This document shows positions 45,401 through 57,187 of a stretch of DNA of 64,000 nt, piece by piece (position 1 is the first letter of the stretch; each line of letters begins with the position of its first letter). Source of the stretch: Branchiostoma floridae (taxonomy: Eukaryota; Chordata; Leptocardii; Amphioxiformes; Branchiostomatidae). The stretch covers positions 16,828,075-16,892,074 of the forward strand of contig NC_049990.1 of NCBI RefSeq assembly GCF_000003815.2, read 5' to 3'. The notes under the pieces are model-generated. The model saw only the letters and a program-made list of their open reading frames with translations, searched no databases and had not been told where the DNA came from. The translations under genes were made by a program, and so were the position numbers.

Positions 45401-48400
45401 NNNNNNNNNNNNNNNNNNNNNNNNNNNNNNNNNNNNNNNNNNNNNNNNNNNNNNNNNNNNNNNNNNNNNNNNNNNNNNNNNNNNNNNNNNNNNNNNNNNN
45501 NNNNNNNNNNNNNNNNNNNNNNNNNNNNNNNNNNNNNNNNNNNNNNNNNTCATAAATATTAATGAGCTGACCCTTATACATGCGAGACAGCTTTTGAAAA
45601 CGGAAAGCCTGTTCTCTGATTGGCTGACAGCTGGTTTTTTTTTGGGGGGGGGGCGTCCACAGCAACTAAGAGTGACGGTTGAAAGAGCAGGGCACATCCA
45701 GACAGGCAGTTTGGGTGTTGGATGTCCCTGCGTAGGACTAGGAGGATGGTGTATACATGATTGTGTACATCTGTTTTGTGCATTTGCATTTGACAGTGTC
45801 CTTTTTGCCGAGCCATATTAGGGACCATACATGTCGGTCATCTAAATAGACTCAACTCAACGGCAGAAAAACAACATGTTCCCCTTCCTTGAGGATAAAC
45901 ATAATAATTCTCACTTTCCAGATCATCTACTGTGCAAGAAATGTGAAAGACGTGGTGGTTTCCTGGCACAAGATGAGAGAGGGCTTCAAATTCATCCCAT
46001 CTGGGACGTTTGATGAAAACTTCGAAGAATTCATCAACCCTGAGCAAGGTTGATTACAATAACAATACTTTAAGCACTGTGTATGTATAGTAGCAATTGT
46101 ATTTAAATGCACAAACACAAGTAAATTTATTTTATGTTTTTTTTTCTTTATTCCTCTCCTTTATTTGATTTTGATATAATATTATAATAAGAGGGCTTTG
46201 GTCAGTAATTTAAATAGAATAGAATAGAATAGAGTAGAATAGACAATAATATAATATAATATAATATAATATAATATAATATAATATAATATAATAGAAT
46301 AGAATAGAATAGAATAGAATAGATAAGTATAGAATAGAATAGACTAGAATAGAATAGAAAAGAATAGAATAGAATAGAATAGAATAGAATAATATATGGT
46401 AGACTAGAATAATGCTTTTCCATTGTTGTTGTTATCACAAATTAATGCAGCGAGGTTGCGAATGTGCCGCATCTACAGAATGGAATTTCGTATCTCGCAA
46501 CATTTCGCAGTTTAAATTTTGAACAGTCCGCTTTTAAATTAACAACTATACTTGTTCCTCCACAGCTGCCTTTGGATTCTGGTGGGACGTCGTCCCGGAG
46601 TACTGGCGTCACAAGGATGACAACAACGTGCTCTTCCTCAAGTTTGAAGACTTGAAGCGGGTAAGCTTGACATATCTAAAATAATATATCTAAATACAGC
46701 TGCTGCTCTTTCTTGTTATATGCAACATGCAAAACGCCAACTTGGGGCCCTGTGGCGTAATGGGCGTAATGGAAGGTCGTTTTGCACAAAACCAAGATTT
46801 CTTAGGTTGGAATCTGTTGATACATGATCTTTGGGAGAGGCGCTATACACACTTGGAATGAGTACCTAGCTTCGGTTTGGGACGTCCCTCTAAAAGGACA
46901 CTAAATGGAGGTCCCGTGTTTGAGGTGATTGTAAAAGCCTTCAATGATTGTAAGAAACGTATCCCACACTACAACTCCTTTGTTAGTTAGATAAGCCTTA
47001 AGTTAAGCTATAGGACTGTAGTTATGTAGATGCCATACTTTGTACCCCGTACAATTGTTTTGCAATAGTAAAAAAGTAATTATCATTATAATAAAATAAC
47101 ACAACAGTGCCACAGTGAACGAACACCGCATTACCGTACCGGTGCTCCAAGTGCAGTGAGATATCACCTTTATTTTAGTAATTTTTACCCCTGATTAGAA
47201 AATCCATTTTTGTTGGAAATCACAACATTGATTTTGTATTCTCTTCTTTGGGAGGACCTACGTGGCAACGTGGTGAAGATTGCTGACTTCCTGGGCAGGA
47301 CTCTGTCCGACCAGCGCATTGATGAGGTGGTGGCCAACTGTACCTTCTCTGCCATGAAGGACAACGACGCTACAAACTTCTCTCGGGATGAAGCGTTCAA
47401 GGACCAAAGGAAAGATGGTTTTGAGTTCATGCGAAAAGGTATGTTTGCCGTGTTTTATTTTTTTTCTTCTTCTTTATTGGTCAATATGTAATATTTACCT
47501 CTCAGAAAGCAAAATACCCTTGGAACAAATATTGTAATTTCTAACGCACCGAAAAAATGGAAGTTCCATAAATTTTTGACAAGATATTGAGAAATCCGAA
47601 TAGATCAATAAATGAATGATTTATCAAAACGTGATACTTCACAGCCAGGAACTGAAATGCATAAACAGTACAATACAAGTGTGGTGAAAACATATTTCAA
47701 CTGAGCATACACTTTAAAACATCAATATGAAAAAATGTACGTTTTTAATACAGCAATAATTAAATTAATGTAAGACGCACCTTTTTAGAAACGACAATTG
47801 ATCTTAATTGAAACTAGATTAAAAAGAAATGGCTATTCGCACTGTAATCATTTGTTGTTTAGGAGGTTGTTCTATGACGTCACATCATACACGTGACCCT
47901 ATAAGCAGTAGAGCAAAAGGTGGAGAAATTGTGGTCAGGCCCCTTTTTTACTCCAAGCTCTTGCAAAACACGATTTAAGCAATTTTTAAAGAGCATACGT
48001 CACCTATGACACCAAACCACATGTATCTAAATAATATGTACATTGAATAATACTGTTATGGCTACATGTAATCAAGAAAATGTTGAATTTTGGTGATGTA
48101 ACCACTTTAATCTTGGCATTACAAAGTCTCCCAGTATTTTGACAAATGTACTACATGTATTCGTCTTTCCTGACTGTTCCACTGCCCATGTACTGCATGT
48201 TAAGTTACACATGTAATTCGTCCAGGCACACCAGTATATGTTATCCCTCCATCTGCAATAGTACTCGACTGTACAAACACTAGTCTTAGTGGTTGACAAA
48301 TGTACCATTGTTGTTGTTGTATAAAAAAAAACAGTTATATGAATATGTACATTGCAAGTGTATTTGATGTTTAAGCAATTGGAAGATAAAGAGGTGTGCA

Positions 48401-48584
48401 AAAAAAAAAGTCTCCCAAAGATTGAAACAGTTTCCTTATAATTCATTGATAGCTTGTTGATGCCGTTTCTGCAGGAAAAGTTGGAGACTGGAAAAACTCC
48501 CTCAGTCCTGAGCAGAGTAAAATCCTGGACGACATCAACAGAGAGAAAATGGCGGGCGTTGATTTGTCCTTTGAGTTCGAGTAA
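42314..48584 (+). CDS. Cytosolic sulfotransferase (SULT family; gene span, 6 exons)
   Basis: Transfers a sulfonate group from PAPS to a hydroxyl or amine of a small acceptor in the cytosol. Six exons give 900 nt (299 residues plus stop), the usual SULT length, with no signal peptide. PAPS-binding and catalytic parts are all present: YAKSGTTWVQQI (48-59, 5'-phosphosulfate loop, with Ala where most members have Pro), catalytic His112 in LMKTHLPYRLLP, IIYCARNVKDVVVSW (129-143, 3'-phosphate site), VLFLKFEDLKRD, and RKGKVGDWKN (262-271). Phases join exactly, and the assembly gap lies wholly in intron 2, so no exon need be missing. The substrate cannot be told from sequence; the family resembles SULT1 or amine-sulfotransferase types. 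Confidence 0.95.
43776..44003. mobile_element. MITE, AAGCTAAGGGC family, full copy
   Basis: Starts AAGCTAAGGGCACAACCCGC and ends GACGGGTTGAGCCCTTAGCTT, flanked by TA on both sides. It lies in SULT intron 1. Relatives lie at 11461-11779 and 18775-18960. Confidence 0.85.
44212..44441 (+). CDS. SULT gene exon 2 (PAPS loop and catalytic His)
   Basis: The acceptor is TTTTTACCAG and the donor AAG/GTTTGT, entering phase 1 and leaving phase 0. GTTWVQQIVSLL completes the PAPS loop; RLMKTHLPYRLLP carries the catalytic His. Confidence 0.95.
44653..45549. other. Assembly gap (897 N) in SULT intron 2
   Basis: Run of N. The flanking exons join in phase 0 and in family order, so the gap is intronic. Confidence 0.99.
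45922..46048 (+). CDS. SULT gene exon 3 (3'-phosphate site)
   Basis: The acceptor is CTCACTTTCCAG and the donor AAG/GTTGAT, leaving phase 1. It reads IIYCARNVKDVVVSWHKMRE and ends FEEFINPEQ. Confidence 0.95.
46216..46395. repeat. (AGAAT)n/(ATAAT)n microsatellite
   Basis: About 180 bases of pentamer repeats switching between agaat and ataat. Confidence 0.95.
46566..46660 (+). CDS. SULT gene exon 4
   Basis: The acceptor is CTCCACAG and the donor CGG/GTAAGC. It reads AAFGFWWDVVPEYWRHKDDN, then NVLFLKFEDLKR. Confidence 0.95.
46740..46990 (+). mobile_element. SINE-like repeat, plus strand, in SULT intron 4
   Basis: Starts ccctgtggcgtaatgggcgt (tRNA-like A-box region), with a decayed B-box in taggttggaatctgt. 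The body 'tgggagaggcgctatacacac' resembles the SINE body at 24350. Confidence 0.5.
47255..47438 (+). CDS. SULT gene exon 5
   Basis: The acceptor is CTTCTTTGGGAG and the donor AAG/GTATGT, leaving phase 1. It reads DLRGNVVKIADFLGRTLSDQ and ends GFEFMRK, the first part of RKGxxGDWK. Confidence 0.93.
48475..48584 (+). CDS. SULT gene terminal exon
   Basis: The acceptor is CGTTTCTGCAG; the TAA ends at 48584. It reads GKVGDWKNSLSPEQSKILDD and ends VDLSFEFE, a normal SULT C-terminus. Confidence 0.95.
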
Positions 48585-49510
48585 TTTGAATACGTACCGA
48601 CTGCACGTTTAATGTCAAAACAATGACCTTGAGTTGTTTGTGTTCAGCTGTGCTTCCGCCTTTGTGAGATCTTAAAAACACCGATATGTTTATGATCACG
48701 GCCCTGAAAATGGACTTTAAGGCAGAGATTCTTTTTCCTTCTTGTTTTGGATTTTGGCCGAAAATAAGTCATCCAAACTAATCATGGATTAGGAAATTAG
48801 TAGTTCCAACATCGTATTCTAACGATATAGATATACTTATGGTAAGTAAATACAGTTTTCAATGCTTTATGAACTAAGGAAAACTGCTGGAAAACGATTC
48901 TACAACATTTTTGTTACGAAAATTTTATATCCCTAGCCTTGCTATAGTGTGACCGGTCAACCAAAAAGGCTAGGGTCGGCAGGATTTTGCTGTGGAACGT
49001 CGGCAAATCGGAAATATAGTATTTTCTTTCTAGGCCTGGGCCAATATCGACAATCTTAGTCGATATTGTCATAACAGAAGTTCCAGATTGACAATGTTTC
49101 TCCCCAGCTCTCTGTATTACCCGGTAAAGATATCATGATAGGATATTGAAATTTGAATCAGCTTCGGTTTTGATAGACCTATCTATAGCTACGTTGCATG
49201 CATATTACACACAGCAAAAACTCTGTTACTCCAAAAAGCGATTATCACAAGTAACTGGATATGATTTTGGAAGCGGTCAGACGTTTCAGAAAGCATTCAC
49301 TGCCTTTCGTTAGGAAAACTGAAGATATCTGCTGGAAAACAGGCTACATAACGTAAGTATGAATCGATATGCAAAGGGCTAGGATGTAAAGACGAATTAC
49401 AACTCCGTTATACTTTGAATTTTGTGAACCTTGTTGTGATTACATGTCAGCAAGATATCGTGTTCTTGTCTGCTAGGATTCTAATATGAATAAACTTTTA
49501 AAAAGTAGGT
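48585..49510 (+). other. Probable 3' UTR of the SULT gene
   Basis: AATAAA lies at 49489-49494, about 905 bases past the stop. The part from ~49060 to the end resembles 52150-52420. A phrase 'gcggtcagacgtttcagaaagcattcac' near 49273 resembles the dispersed 'agacgtttcaaacggcatcc' at 52500. Confidence 0.5.
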
Positions 49511-51389
49511 TTGCCACTCACACGACTTCATGTTTGTTTTCTTGTTCATTTATTTACTTTTCAATATCGAGCGGATCTGAAATTCTCCTGATGTTTTTAT
49601 ACAAACCGCTAGATGTCGTTAGTGCATAACGAGGCTCCAGTGATTATCTTGCGATGTATTACAAACGTCATTTATGTTGAAAAAAAAAAGAATATTGTTT
49701 CATAATCTGTTAGGGATGTTTTTACTTGATTTGACATAGATAATTAGTGCTAATTAAGATAAATCATGTAAGATAAGGAAAATTCAAGTTTCGCACTAAA
49801 TACAAATTCTATTTCAAAAAATTTCTGCGGAATTTTGTTTTGCTGCTAATTAAGGTGGAGAATTCCTTTTATTGAATAACAATATCTTCAGTTTGGTATA
49901 CAAGGCATGATTTGTTGGTATACATTTAAACCGAACCGAATTAGACCCCCAGAACACTGGCGCCGGAAGCAGCTGGCTAACTGGCCTATGACACTCCAAG
50001 GACGTTATATGAGACGTCCTTGGACGTTCCAAGCAGAGGTTGGTGTAGAAGAGGGTCAGACCCTTCTTCAATGTCACTTTTTCTCGATGGTCCTACCGAC
50101 ATGGTATACGTAGAAAGTCACCAACCTGTACATGCAGGCTTGGAGAGTGGGTCATATACATGTAGTCCGGTAGCGTGATAAAGTCAAAGTACAATTTGCT
50201 ATCTATAAATCTTAAACTTTAAGGTTTTGATATCCAACCCTTGGTGAGTACGAGCAAGGGTTGAAGAAGGTGAGAGTTTTGCAACAACAGCCATTATGTT
50301 GGATACTCAGTTTACTTCTTGCATACTGTTATATACCAAGGATCTTTATATACCGATTTGCGGAGATTAGTAGTAGTCAGAAAAAGAGCGTCCGTGTAAT
50401 TTTTCCGACTACTACTCCGCGACTCAACCTCTACTTGGAGAGTAGATGAACACCCCATCCAGGTGTGTATTTGCCTGTTTCGGTTTTTCCACTTAGACGT
50501 ACCTGCAGGGGTTTTATACAGATATTATTACCTTGCAGATGTCCATACTACGATATTACCTTTGTTTTATCCATTTTTCCAATCGATATTTCTCCGCAGT
50601 ATCTGTATGTCCGTAGACATTAAAGTGAAAAACAACATGTACGTGTTGTTTTTGTGTGTTCGTCAGAATTGGCACCCCTTTGACAGAATGGAGCCATCCC
50701 CAGTAAAAGTTACTCGGCTGGTCTACATTTGTTTGGCATACTGTCTGTGAGCGTTATCTCGTTTTCATTCATACAGTTGGAAATTGGTACATTTTTGTCA
50801 ATATGTAATTAGCAAAATATGCACCACGAGTTTCTTTTCTCTTCGTCTGCTTCTTTGTTCTTCGTTCGTTCTACCCGTGCTTGATCGCACAAGAGACATG
50901 TGTTCTAAGCACATTTCGTTTATGCAAGTTGGGAACCTGGACCGAAACAAAATGACAGCTTTGGATTCCATAAAGTTTTATTTGTGGATTTATTAGCCCA
51001 CAATCTAAACCTATGGCTTCTTTGCGGCGCTGCGTAAGAGCGTGGGTAACAGCACGGATTAGCATGGAAGTGCGAATTTCCGCGCATTCTGGCATACAAA
51101 CAAAATTATGTATTCTTTTGAGATAGGGCCCCTGGGAGGGAGCGAGCCGATAACTTCCGACTACTTATCCCCCTCCAATCTCCAAGCAGACGGTGCGATA
51201 AGATAGTATCAAAGCTGGCCAAGGAGTATAGCCGGCTAAGGGAGTCAAACCTACGGTACGGTAAGTTTGATACTATACATTACGCACCGTGGATCTGGTT
51301 GGAGATTATCCCCCTCTCGCTATTCCGCGATCCAACATCCGTTGAAGAGAAAAAACATTTTCTTGGATATAGTACATGTGATAGTACCA
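49511..51389. other. Intergenic, no gene recognised
   Basis: It includes a short palindrome around 49998-50024 (ccaaggacgt...acgtccttgg) and a foldback at ~51160-51310. The foldback pairs ctccaatctccaagcagac...atagtatcaaa with tttgatactat...ggttggagattatcc. No exon is convincing. Confidence 0.45.
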
Positions 51390-51720
51390 CCAATTTGTTG
51401 AAGGTGACGTGAGTAGAGTAGAGTAGAGTAGAGTGAACCAAATTGTTACATTCATAGTGCGTAGGGTTGCTCGCTCAGCCCTGCGCTCTGTGTATGTCTG
51501 TTCATTACGATATCTCCTAGAGCCCGACTACCAATTTGTTGAAGGTGACGTGAACCAAATGTTTACATTCATAATGCGTAAAGGTAGCTCGATCGCTCAG
51601 CCCTGCGCCCTGTGTATGTCTGTCCATTACGATATCTCCTCGAGTCCGACTACCAATTTGTTGAAGATGACGTGAACCAAATGTTTACATTCATAGTGCG
51701 TAGAGGTAGCTCGCTCAGCT
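51390..51720. repeat. ~125-bp tandem repeat, about three copies
   Basis: The word accaatttgttgaaggtgac starts near 51390, 51530 and 51650. Each is followed by tttacattcata(g/a)tgcgta and a 'gctcgctcagccctgcgctc' variant. Confidence 0.85.
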
Positions 51721-51863
51721 CTGCGCTCTGGGTATGTGGAGCTGGAGGGCTGCACTAGCAACCTCCATGAGGGAGCTCTGTGGAGCTCCTCCATGGAGGT
51801 TGCTCATGGAGGTTGCTCGTGCAGCCCTCCAGCTCCAAGGAGCGAGCTCTACGCACTATGAAT
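51690..51863. repeat. Large palindrome ending the tandem array
   Basis: The left arm attcatagtgcgtagaggta, then gctcgct...ggagctggagggctgca, pairs with the right arm tgcagccctccagctcc...gagcgagctctacgcactatgaat. The centre is near 51780. The arms are nearly identical. Confidence 0.85.
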
Positions 51864-52149
51864 ACAAAAATTTGGTTCTCGTCAACTTTATGAAATTATT
51901 AAAATTCCATTCAAGAGCTTCTTAAATATAAACAAATTGGTACTTGGGCTCTAGGAGTGGGTACAAAGCATGGCTTATATGTGACAGGGACGGTTTTCAG
52001 TTGAAAAATGCCCGCAACTATCAGTCGATCTTAAATATGACCGATCTTCCATCGATACGCCCGAAGATCGTGGATAATAATGTGACAGGGGTATATAAGG
52101 ACGGTCGTATAACCGGAACTAATACACGTTTCTCCTTGGTTTATTTTTG

Positions 52150-52420
52150 TAGATAGTACACACAGTAGTTCTAGCTTGATAGTGTTTCTCTCTAACTCTC
52201 TGCTCTTGTCCGTTAAGACATTATGATATAACATTTAAAGCGACCAATCAATAAATTCAGAGCAGCTTCAGTTTTCATATATTTCCCTACGTTATATTGT
52301 TGTTATACACATTACAATTCCGTTACTTTGAAATTTGCAAAACACGTTTTGATTACATGTCTGCAAGACATCCATTCTTGTCAGCTACGATTTAAAGATG
52401 AATAAATTAAACTTACTGAA
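52150..52420 (+). pseudogene. Decayed second copy of the SULT 3' UTR
   Basis: The order of short matches with 49080-49500 is kept: tagtgtttctct...ctctctg, cagcttc(a/g)gtttt, ctacgtt, acaattccgtta/acaactccgtta, gattacatgtc(t)gcaaga, ttcttgtc and gatgaataaa. No SULT coding exon was found just upstream, so only the 3' end survives, or both are copies of a repeat. Confidence 0.5.
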
Positions 52421-52479
52421 AGGTTTGTTCACAACTCATATAACATTAAAGAATAGATGAAAGTTGAATCTCTTCTTCT

Positions 52480-52970
52480 GGATAAATCAAATTTAATTCA
52501 GACGTTTCAAACGGCATCCGCCGTTCTTCTTCAGTGAAATAAAAATAAAAGTTTACAACTCTGCGGAATAAGGAATACTTCTTACGTTCTAAATAAACAA
52601 AAAAAGTAACGGCTAAGGTGTTCTAAAGTAAACATGGTAGGTAACTACAGAGGTATTCTAAACAGTGTTCTAAATAAACAAAAAGGTAACTGACAAAGGT
52701 TCTGTGATACATTCTAGCAAAATAAGAAAGGCTAACAAGGGATATAATGCAGAGGAGGCATCCGGGGTTACCCAGAATGCAATTTAACCTTTGACCCCTG
52801 ACTTCCGGTTGTGTGTCATGTGTGGCTGAAGGTGATTTCCAGTCTTGCCCACTTTTAGGGCTTTCTGCTCCGTGGCTGTGCAGTTTTAGGGGCCTATTGT
52901 TTTTTAGTGTCTTCGTAGAGGCAATGAATATTCTATTTATGTGTTCCTTTGGAGGCAACATGTATTTTAT
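52480..52970 (-). mobile_element. Possible retroelement 3' remnant
   Basis: The phrase 'cagacgtttcaaacggcatc' resembles sequence near 49273. The minus strand is open for ~110 codons (52623-52961), starting MLPPKEHINRIFIASTKTLK. I do not recognise a domain; retroelement origin is a guess from the repeated phrase. Confidence 0.25.
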
Positions 52971-54560
52971 ACGTTAGAATTGGGCATTTTATCTTCGAAC
53001 AGCGTTACGTAAACATCAAGATATTTGCTAATTTCATGACGCTCCCGGACGGAATCTTCGCCTCGGTTACTAAAAATCGTGGGGACCTTAGGTTTTCAGT
53101 ATGTTTAACATGTACTATGATGTCTTAGCTTGCGTTGGGTGCCGTGATAATCTAAAGTCCCCACATTTTGCTGAGAAATTTGAGATTTGGGGGAGGGGGG
53201 CTATGGCTGCGTTGTGTAAACGATATCTACACGGTTGTTCACTGTCGGCGTTGATGTCTCCCTGGCACGTAGCTTTAATAGATAACTATTTTTTTGTGAT
53301 TTTCAGTTGCATGTCGCACATTTTAAGTTATGTCTGGCCGGTTTTGTGACAGCTTAGCCATAGACAACACGGTCTTCCGTATTTTTGTGCTCTTTTCAAC
53401 CCGGGCCCATATAGGAGAACAACACGTAAATGATATACCCTTGTTGAGATGTCCACGTCCACACAGCCAGAAGACAGCTGTACAGATGCCGCTAGTTCTA
53501 ACTCAGAGATCCCATAGTATCTATATAGTGTCTAATGTATGGATATACCAATGTTTGTGTATGCAGATTTTAATTATGGAATATATGGATAGAGCAGAGA
53601 TTCCACAAATTTGCAGTGGGTGTGCCACCAGTGAATGAAGATACAGGTGCACATTCACGTCTACTGAACAATTCTTATATTTTGAACTCGACACGTGTGT
53701 ACATATTTTGATATATACACAAACATACAAGTACCCCTTGTTTTCTTGAATAATATACGCAAAACTATGCACATTGTTTTCAACCTTCTTTCTACATTGG
53801 GTGGTGTGAAGACTTTAAGCAGTGTTGTGTAACAAGTTCTGTTTTTTGACAAATAAATAATAAAATGAAGACAATTTCACAGAATGACTTCAATTATTTA
53901 TTGCCGTAATACAATCAAGTGCACTTTTTCAATGTAGGTTGTTTCCATACACTTATCCCCAACAACAGTTGGAGACTGACAAGTGTATGTGTATCAGTGG
54001 TTCTAGTTAAGATAGACATGTTGTATTTACAGAGGCTTTTACATCTCATGTTCTTCCTTTATTGGTACAACACAGTAGTATATTTAAAGCTATGCCACAC
54101 TGATATGTAGGGGTTGCAATCATTCAGTACAGTTTTCTCTGTTGCTTCATATTCTTGAGATTTTATGTAAATATTGTGATTGACGGTAACACAGTATATG
54201 TTTAACGGTTGTTCAACAGTACAATATGAATTGGTTGCTTTCAACTGTATTTGTATCAAAATCTATATACTGTACGGAAAGCTCAAGTAAGATGTTACAC
54301 CTGTAATACTGTATGTTGCAATGTACAAGAAACATATTTACAAGACAAACCCTCTATGTTTCAGTATACAAAATATACATACAGACTTGACCCACTTGCA
54401 CAGGAATGTTAATTTTTGTGCTGCAACATTGTCAGTTTGTACTGTGTCAAGAAGGCTATTCCTGACAAAAGAAATCCATATTTCTCTGGCTACCTCAATG
54501 GGACAGTAATATTGAGCAAGTCACATTTTCCTGATATAACATATATAATGTAAGCTATCA
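52971..54560. other. Intergenic, no gene recognised
   Basis: AT-rich; only short frames on both strands without splice-consistent coding pattern. Confidence 0.45.
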
Positions 54561-54564
54561 ACAC

Positions 54565-54735
54565 TAAATTGGCCCCTGTAGTTCCAAAAGAAGCCACTAG
54601 GGGATCAACACTTCACCAATTACTTATAAGATATACCAAATACACTATTTGAAAAGGATAGCCATATAGCATGTCCAGAAGTTAAGATATCAAACACGGA
54701 AGTTCTCCTGCAGTGCCGTAACAACTGCAATATGC
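54565..54735 (-). repeat. Dispersed repeat (family of 5045), reverse orientation
   Basis: Contains ggaagttctcctgcagtgcc and 'ccactaggggatcaaca', the reverse complements of motifs in the copies at 5200, 34430 and 35320. Confidence 0.6.
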
Positions 54736-54816
54736 ATATGGGAATGGGAGCACATCACAAAAGTCCCACTGACTGTGCCAACTCTTAGTCAGTCTGGCAT
54801 CCATACCCCTGAGAAC

Positions 54817-55290
54817 ATGCCGGTGCTGGATTATGGAGACTGTCCATATTGCTGCCCAGCTAGTGGCTCCCTCACTCCTGCATCAGCCACTTCCCATCCA
54901 TCTCCAGTAGAGAGTGAAGACAGTGATGATGATGAAGAATTGGAGGCAGCCACCATTGAACAGCGCGGCTTGACACGAGAAAGGAAATACCAAGACACTC
55001 TTGCAGCTGTAAAAGACAAAATGTTAGTCAACATGAGGCCTGTTCCAGTTAGATTGGACTTTGAACCGGACAACCATTAGGACAGAAATGCTATTAAAAT
55101 CGATGCCTTGGTAAACCACTGGAAAGTTATTGGTTACATGCCTGTTGAGATGATTCTGAAAGTTACAAAAGCAATGAAGAGAGAAGAAATTGGATCTGTT
55201 ACATTACCATCTACACCCAAGTTTGAACTACACCCTGTACAGAATGGGTTTGGAGCTTCAATAGCAGTTGTGAAGAAAGGGAGCAGATGA
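54817..55290 (+). pseudogene. HIRAN-like gene remnant with one in-frame stop
   Basis: An open frame from ATG 54817 runs to TAG at 55078-55080 and then continues in the same frame to TGA at 55290. It holds a CPYCC motif, a Ser/Asp/Glu-rich linker (ESEDSDDDEELEAA), then VRLDFEPDN-H-stop-DRNAIKI and HWKVIGYMPVEMILKVT. This pattern (EPDN..D.NAI....IGY.P) is that of a HIRAN domain. In animals such domains occur in HLTF-type proteins and in transposon-associated genes. The stop replaces a residue inside the motif. No intron fits there, so it is most likely an inactivated copy. Confidence 0.6.
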
Positions 55291-55839
55291 CAAAAACAAT
55301 GTGTATAATAGTGATTTGTCTTCTCTGTAAATTATGACAGATACAACATGTTGTACCACAATTACTACTATATCACTAGTATATACTATAGACAATAGAG
55401 TTATGCAACTTCCTTTACTAAGGCTTTAGATATCACCGTCTTGAGCTTTCCATACGGTGTACCGTGTATATACAGTATTACAGTTGCAACATCTTACATT
55501 TTCCATAAAGTGTATTAGATACTACTGAAAGACTGCAATCACCACATATTTTTATTATTATTCTGTGGCATAATCTTTAAACATGTTACTGCTTCACAAC
55601 TCACTGTCTTCATCACTGTAGTCCAAGTCATCAAGGCTGTCTGCAGTGGTTGATGGGGGTCAACTGACGAAGGTGTGATGCCTTCCCACTCCCATCTCTA
55701 AGGTGTGCTTTAGAATTCACCGCCCTCGTCGAACCACTGTATTGAGGGATAAGATTGAATCCATGACACAGAAATAACAATAGGCACACTTAAATTTTAA
55801 TCATGATTAGTCCTGTGAAACGCTAGAGGCGAGTAGAAC

Positions 55840-55960
55840 AGTTTTTACCGCAAGCTCAACCCCGGGATTCGAATCTGCGACCTATCACACTGGACCCGGG
55901 CAGCCAAACTCACAAAACCAAGTGCGCAACTGATTATGCCAAAAGGCTCAAAGCCATTTT
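55840..55960 (-). mobile_element. tRNA-derived SINE head, minus strand
   Basis: The minus strand reads ggcataatcagttgcgcact ... gtcgcagattcgaatcccgg, that is A-box-like and B-box-like sequences about 85 bases apart in total. Confidence 0.55.
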
Positions 55961-56270
55961 GCATGGTCGGTTGGCGGTACTTGAACAGTACTGTTACACC
56001 TGGATGACGTATGAATGGGTTGGCATTTTTGCAGGAAAATTTTACATTTACATTTACATTGCCATCCTTGTAACTGTAAAGGTTTCCAGCAAAAATGCCA
56101 GCCCATGCATACATCATCCAGGCCTAACTGATGATAAGATCAGGACATTACTGTAACGGTTTACTATTGTCCATATCATTACAAGCAGGAAAATTAGACT
56201 TGACTGATTTTAAGTATTGGCCCTGCTAAAAATTAGCACAGCAGTGTACACACGACGCTGGATCTAAAAC

Positions 56271-56614
56271 CAGGGCTCGAAATACTTTTTTCTGCATACC
56301 TGCACTGGTGCAGGTAACACTGAAAATTACCTACACCAGACAAATTTAACCTGCGCCATTCTGAATTTTGAAAGTATGGATCATACTAAAATTGTTCAGG
56401 AACCATTTTTTTATATATACTTAATAGGTGGTAACAGTCAATGCTGAGCTAATAACAATCAAATCCACCTACATCTCCAGGACATTTATGTATAAAACCT
56501 AGTATATGGACCAGTGCAATTTTAATATAGGTGCAGGTAGACACCAGAAATACCTGAAAAAACTCCAATTTTACCTGCACTAACATGCATATGTAGGTGG
56601 TATTTTGAGCCCTG
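56271..56614. mobile_element. MITE, CAGGGCTCGAAATAC family, copy 2
   Basis: Starts cagggctcgaaatactttt and ends ggtggtattttgagccctg. It is collinear with 2921-3270 in the same orientation, including the AACCATT and GTATAAAACC interior words. Confidence 0.85.
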
Positions 56615-56703
56615 AAACAGATTTGTAGCACAATTTTGTCGCCCCTCCCAGATTTTCAATCCAATCAAAATTGAAACATATGTTATAATATTGAAATTCT
56701 ACG

Positions 56704-57138
56704 TTGGTTTTGTTAAAAACGTCATGGTATTTGCGGTTCATGTCTCCTCCGCACAAAACAAGCTTTGCCCCCCTCCCCCCAACAACTTACATAAATTTCG
56801 CCCCGATACGGCGACTGTTTGTAAGAAAATACGGAGAAAATAGTTTACCAAGGAGGTTGAGTTTACAAAGGATGCCAGAGACACAAAATTGTGCAAGGAT
56901 AGATGGTAGAGACTCACCTTTGCCACACAATGTCTGGCCACTCCAAGCAGCTTTGGTGCGGGGAATTTTTGGTGACCTTGCGCTGGCACTTGTGTTGTTT
57001 GTCGGCAGCCCCGGGATTATCGCTGTCAATTTGAAGCTACCAGAGAAAATCGGCCGCACCGCAGGTTGGCAGACACAATATCAGCTTGTAAGCATTCCCA
57101 TGTCAGGAATAGCGACTTATCGATACGGTACAAACTGA
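56704..57138 (+). other. Long open frame of unknown status
   Basis: 144 codons are open on + (56704-57138), while the minus strand is also open in two frames over 56738-57059. It contains FAPIRRLFVRKYGENSLPRR and LALALVLFVGSPGIIAVNLK. I recognise no family. Coincident openness of both strands makes a coding call unsafe. It directly precedes the A/B array. Confidence 0.3.
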
Positions 57139-57187
57139 CAAATTATTTGATATCCCTGTTTTCCGTGAGGCTGGTTCCGTCTACTGT

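Noticed and set aside
53919-54509. Several 60-70 codon frames between 53 and 54.5 kb
   Set aside because: AT-rich, no splice-consistent neighbours, no recognisable motif.
55594-55650. Minus-strand acidic C-terminus DSLDDLDYSDEDSEL followed by a stop
   Set aside because: A stop codon lies just upstream in frame, with no acceptor; too short to call beyond a possible remnant.
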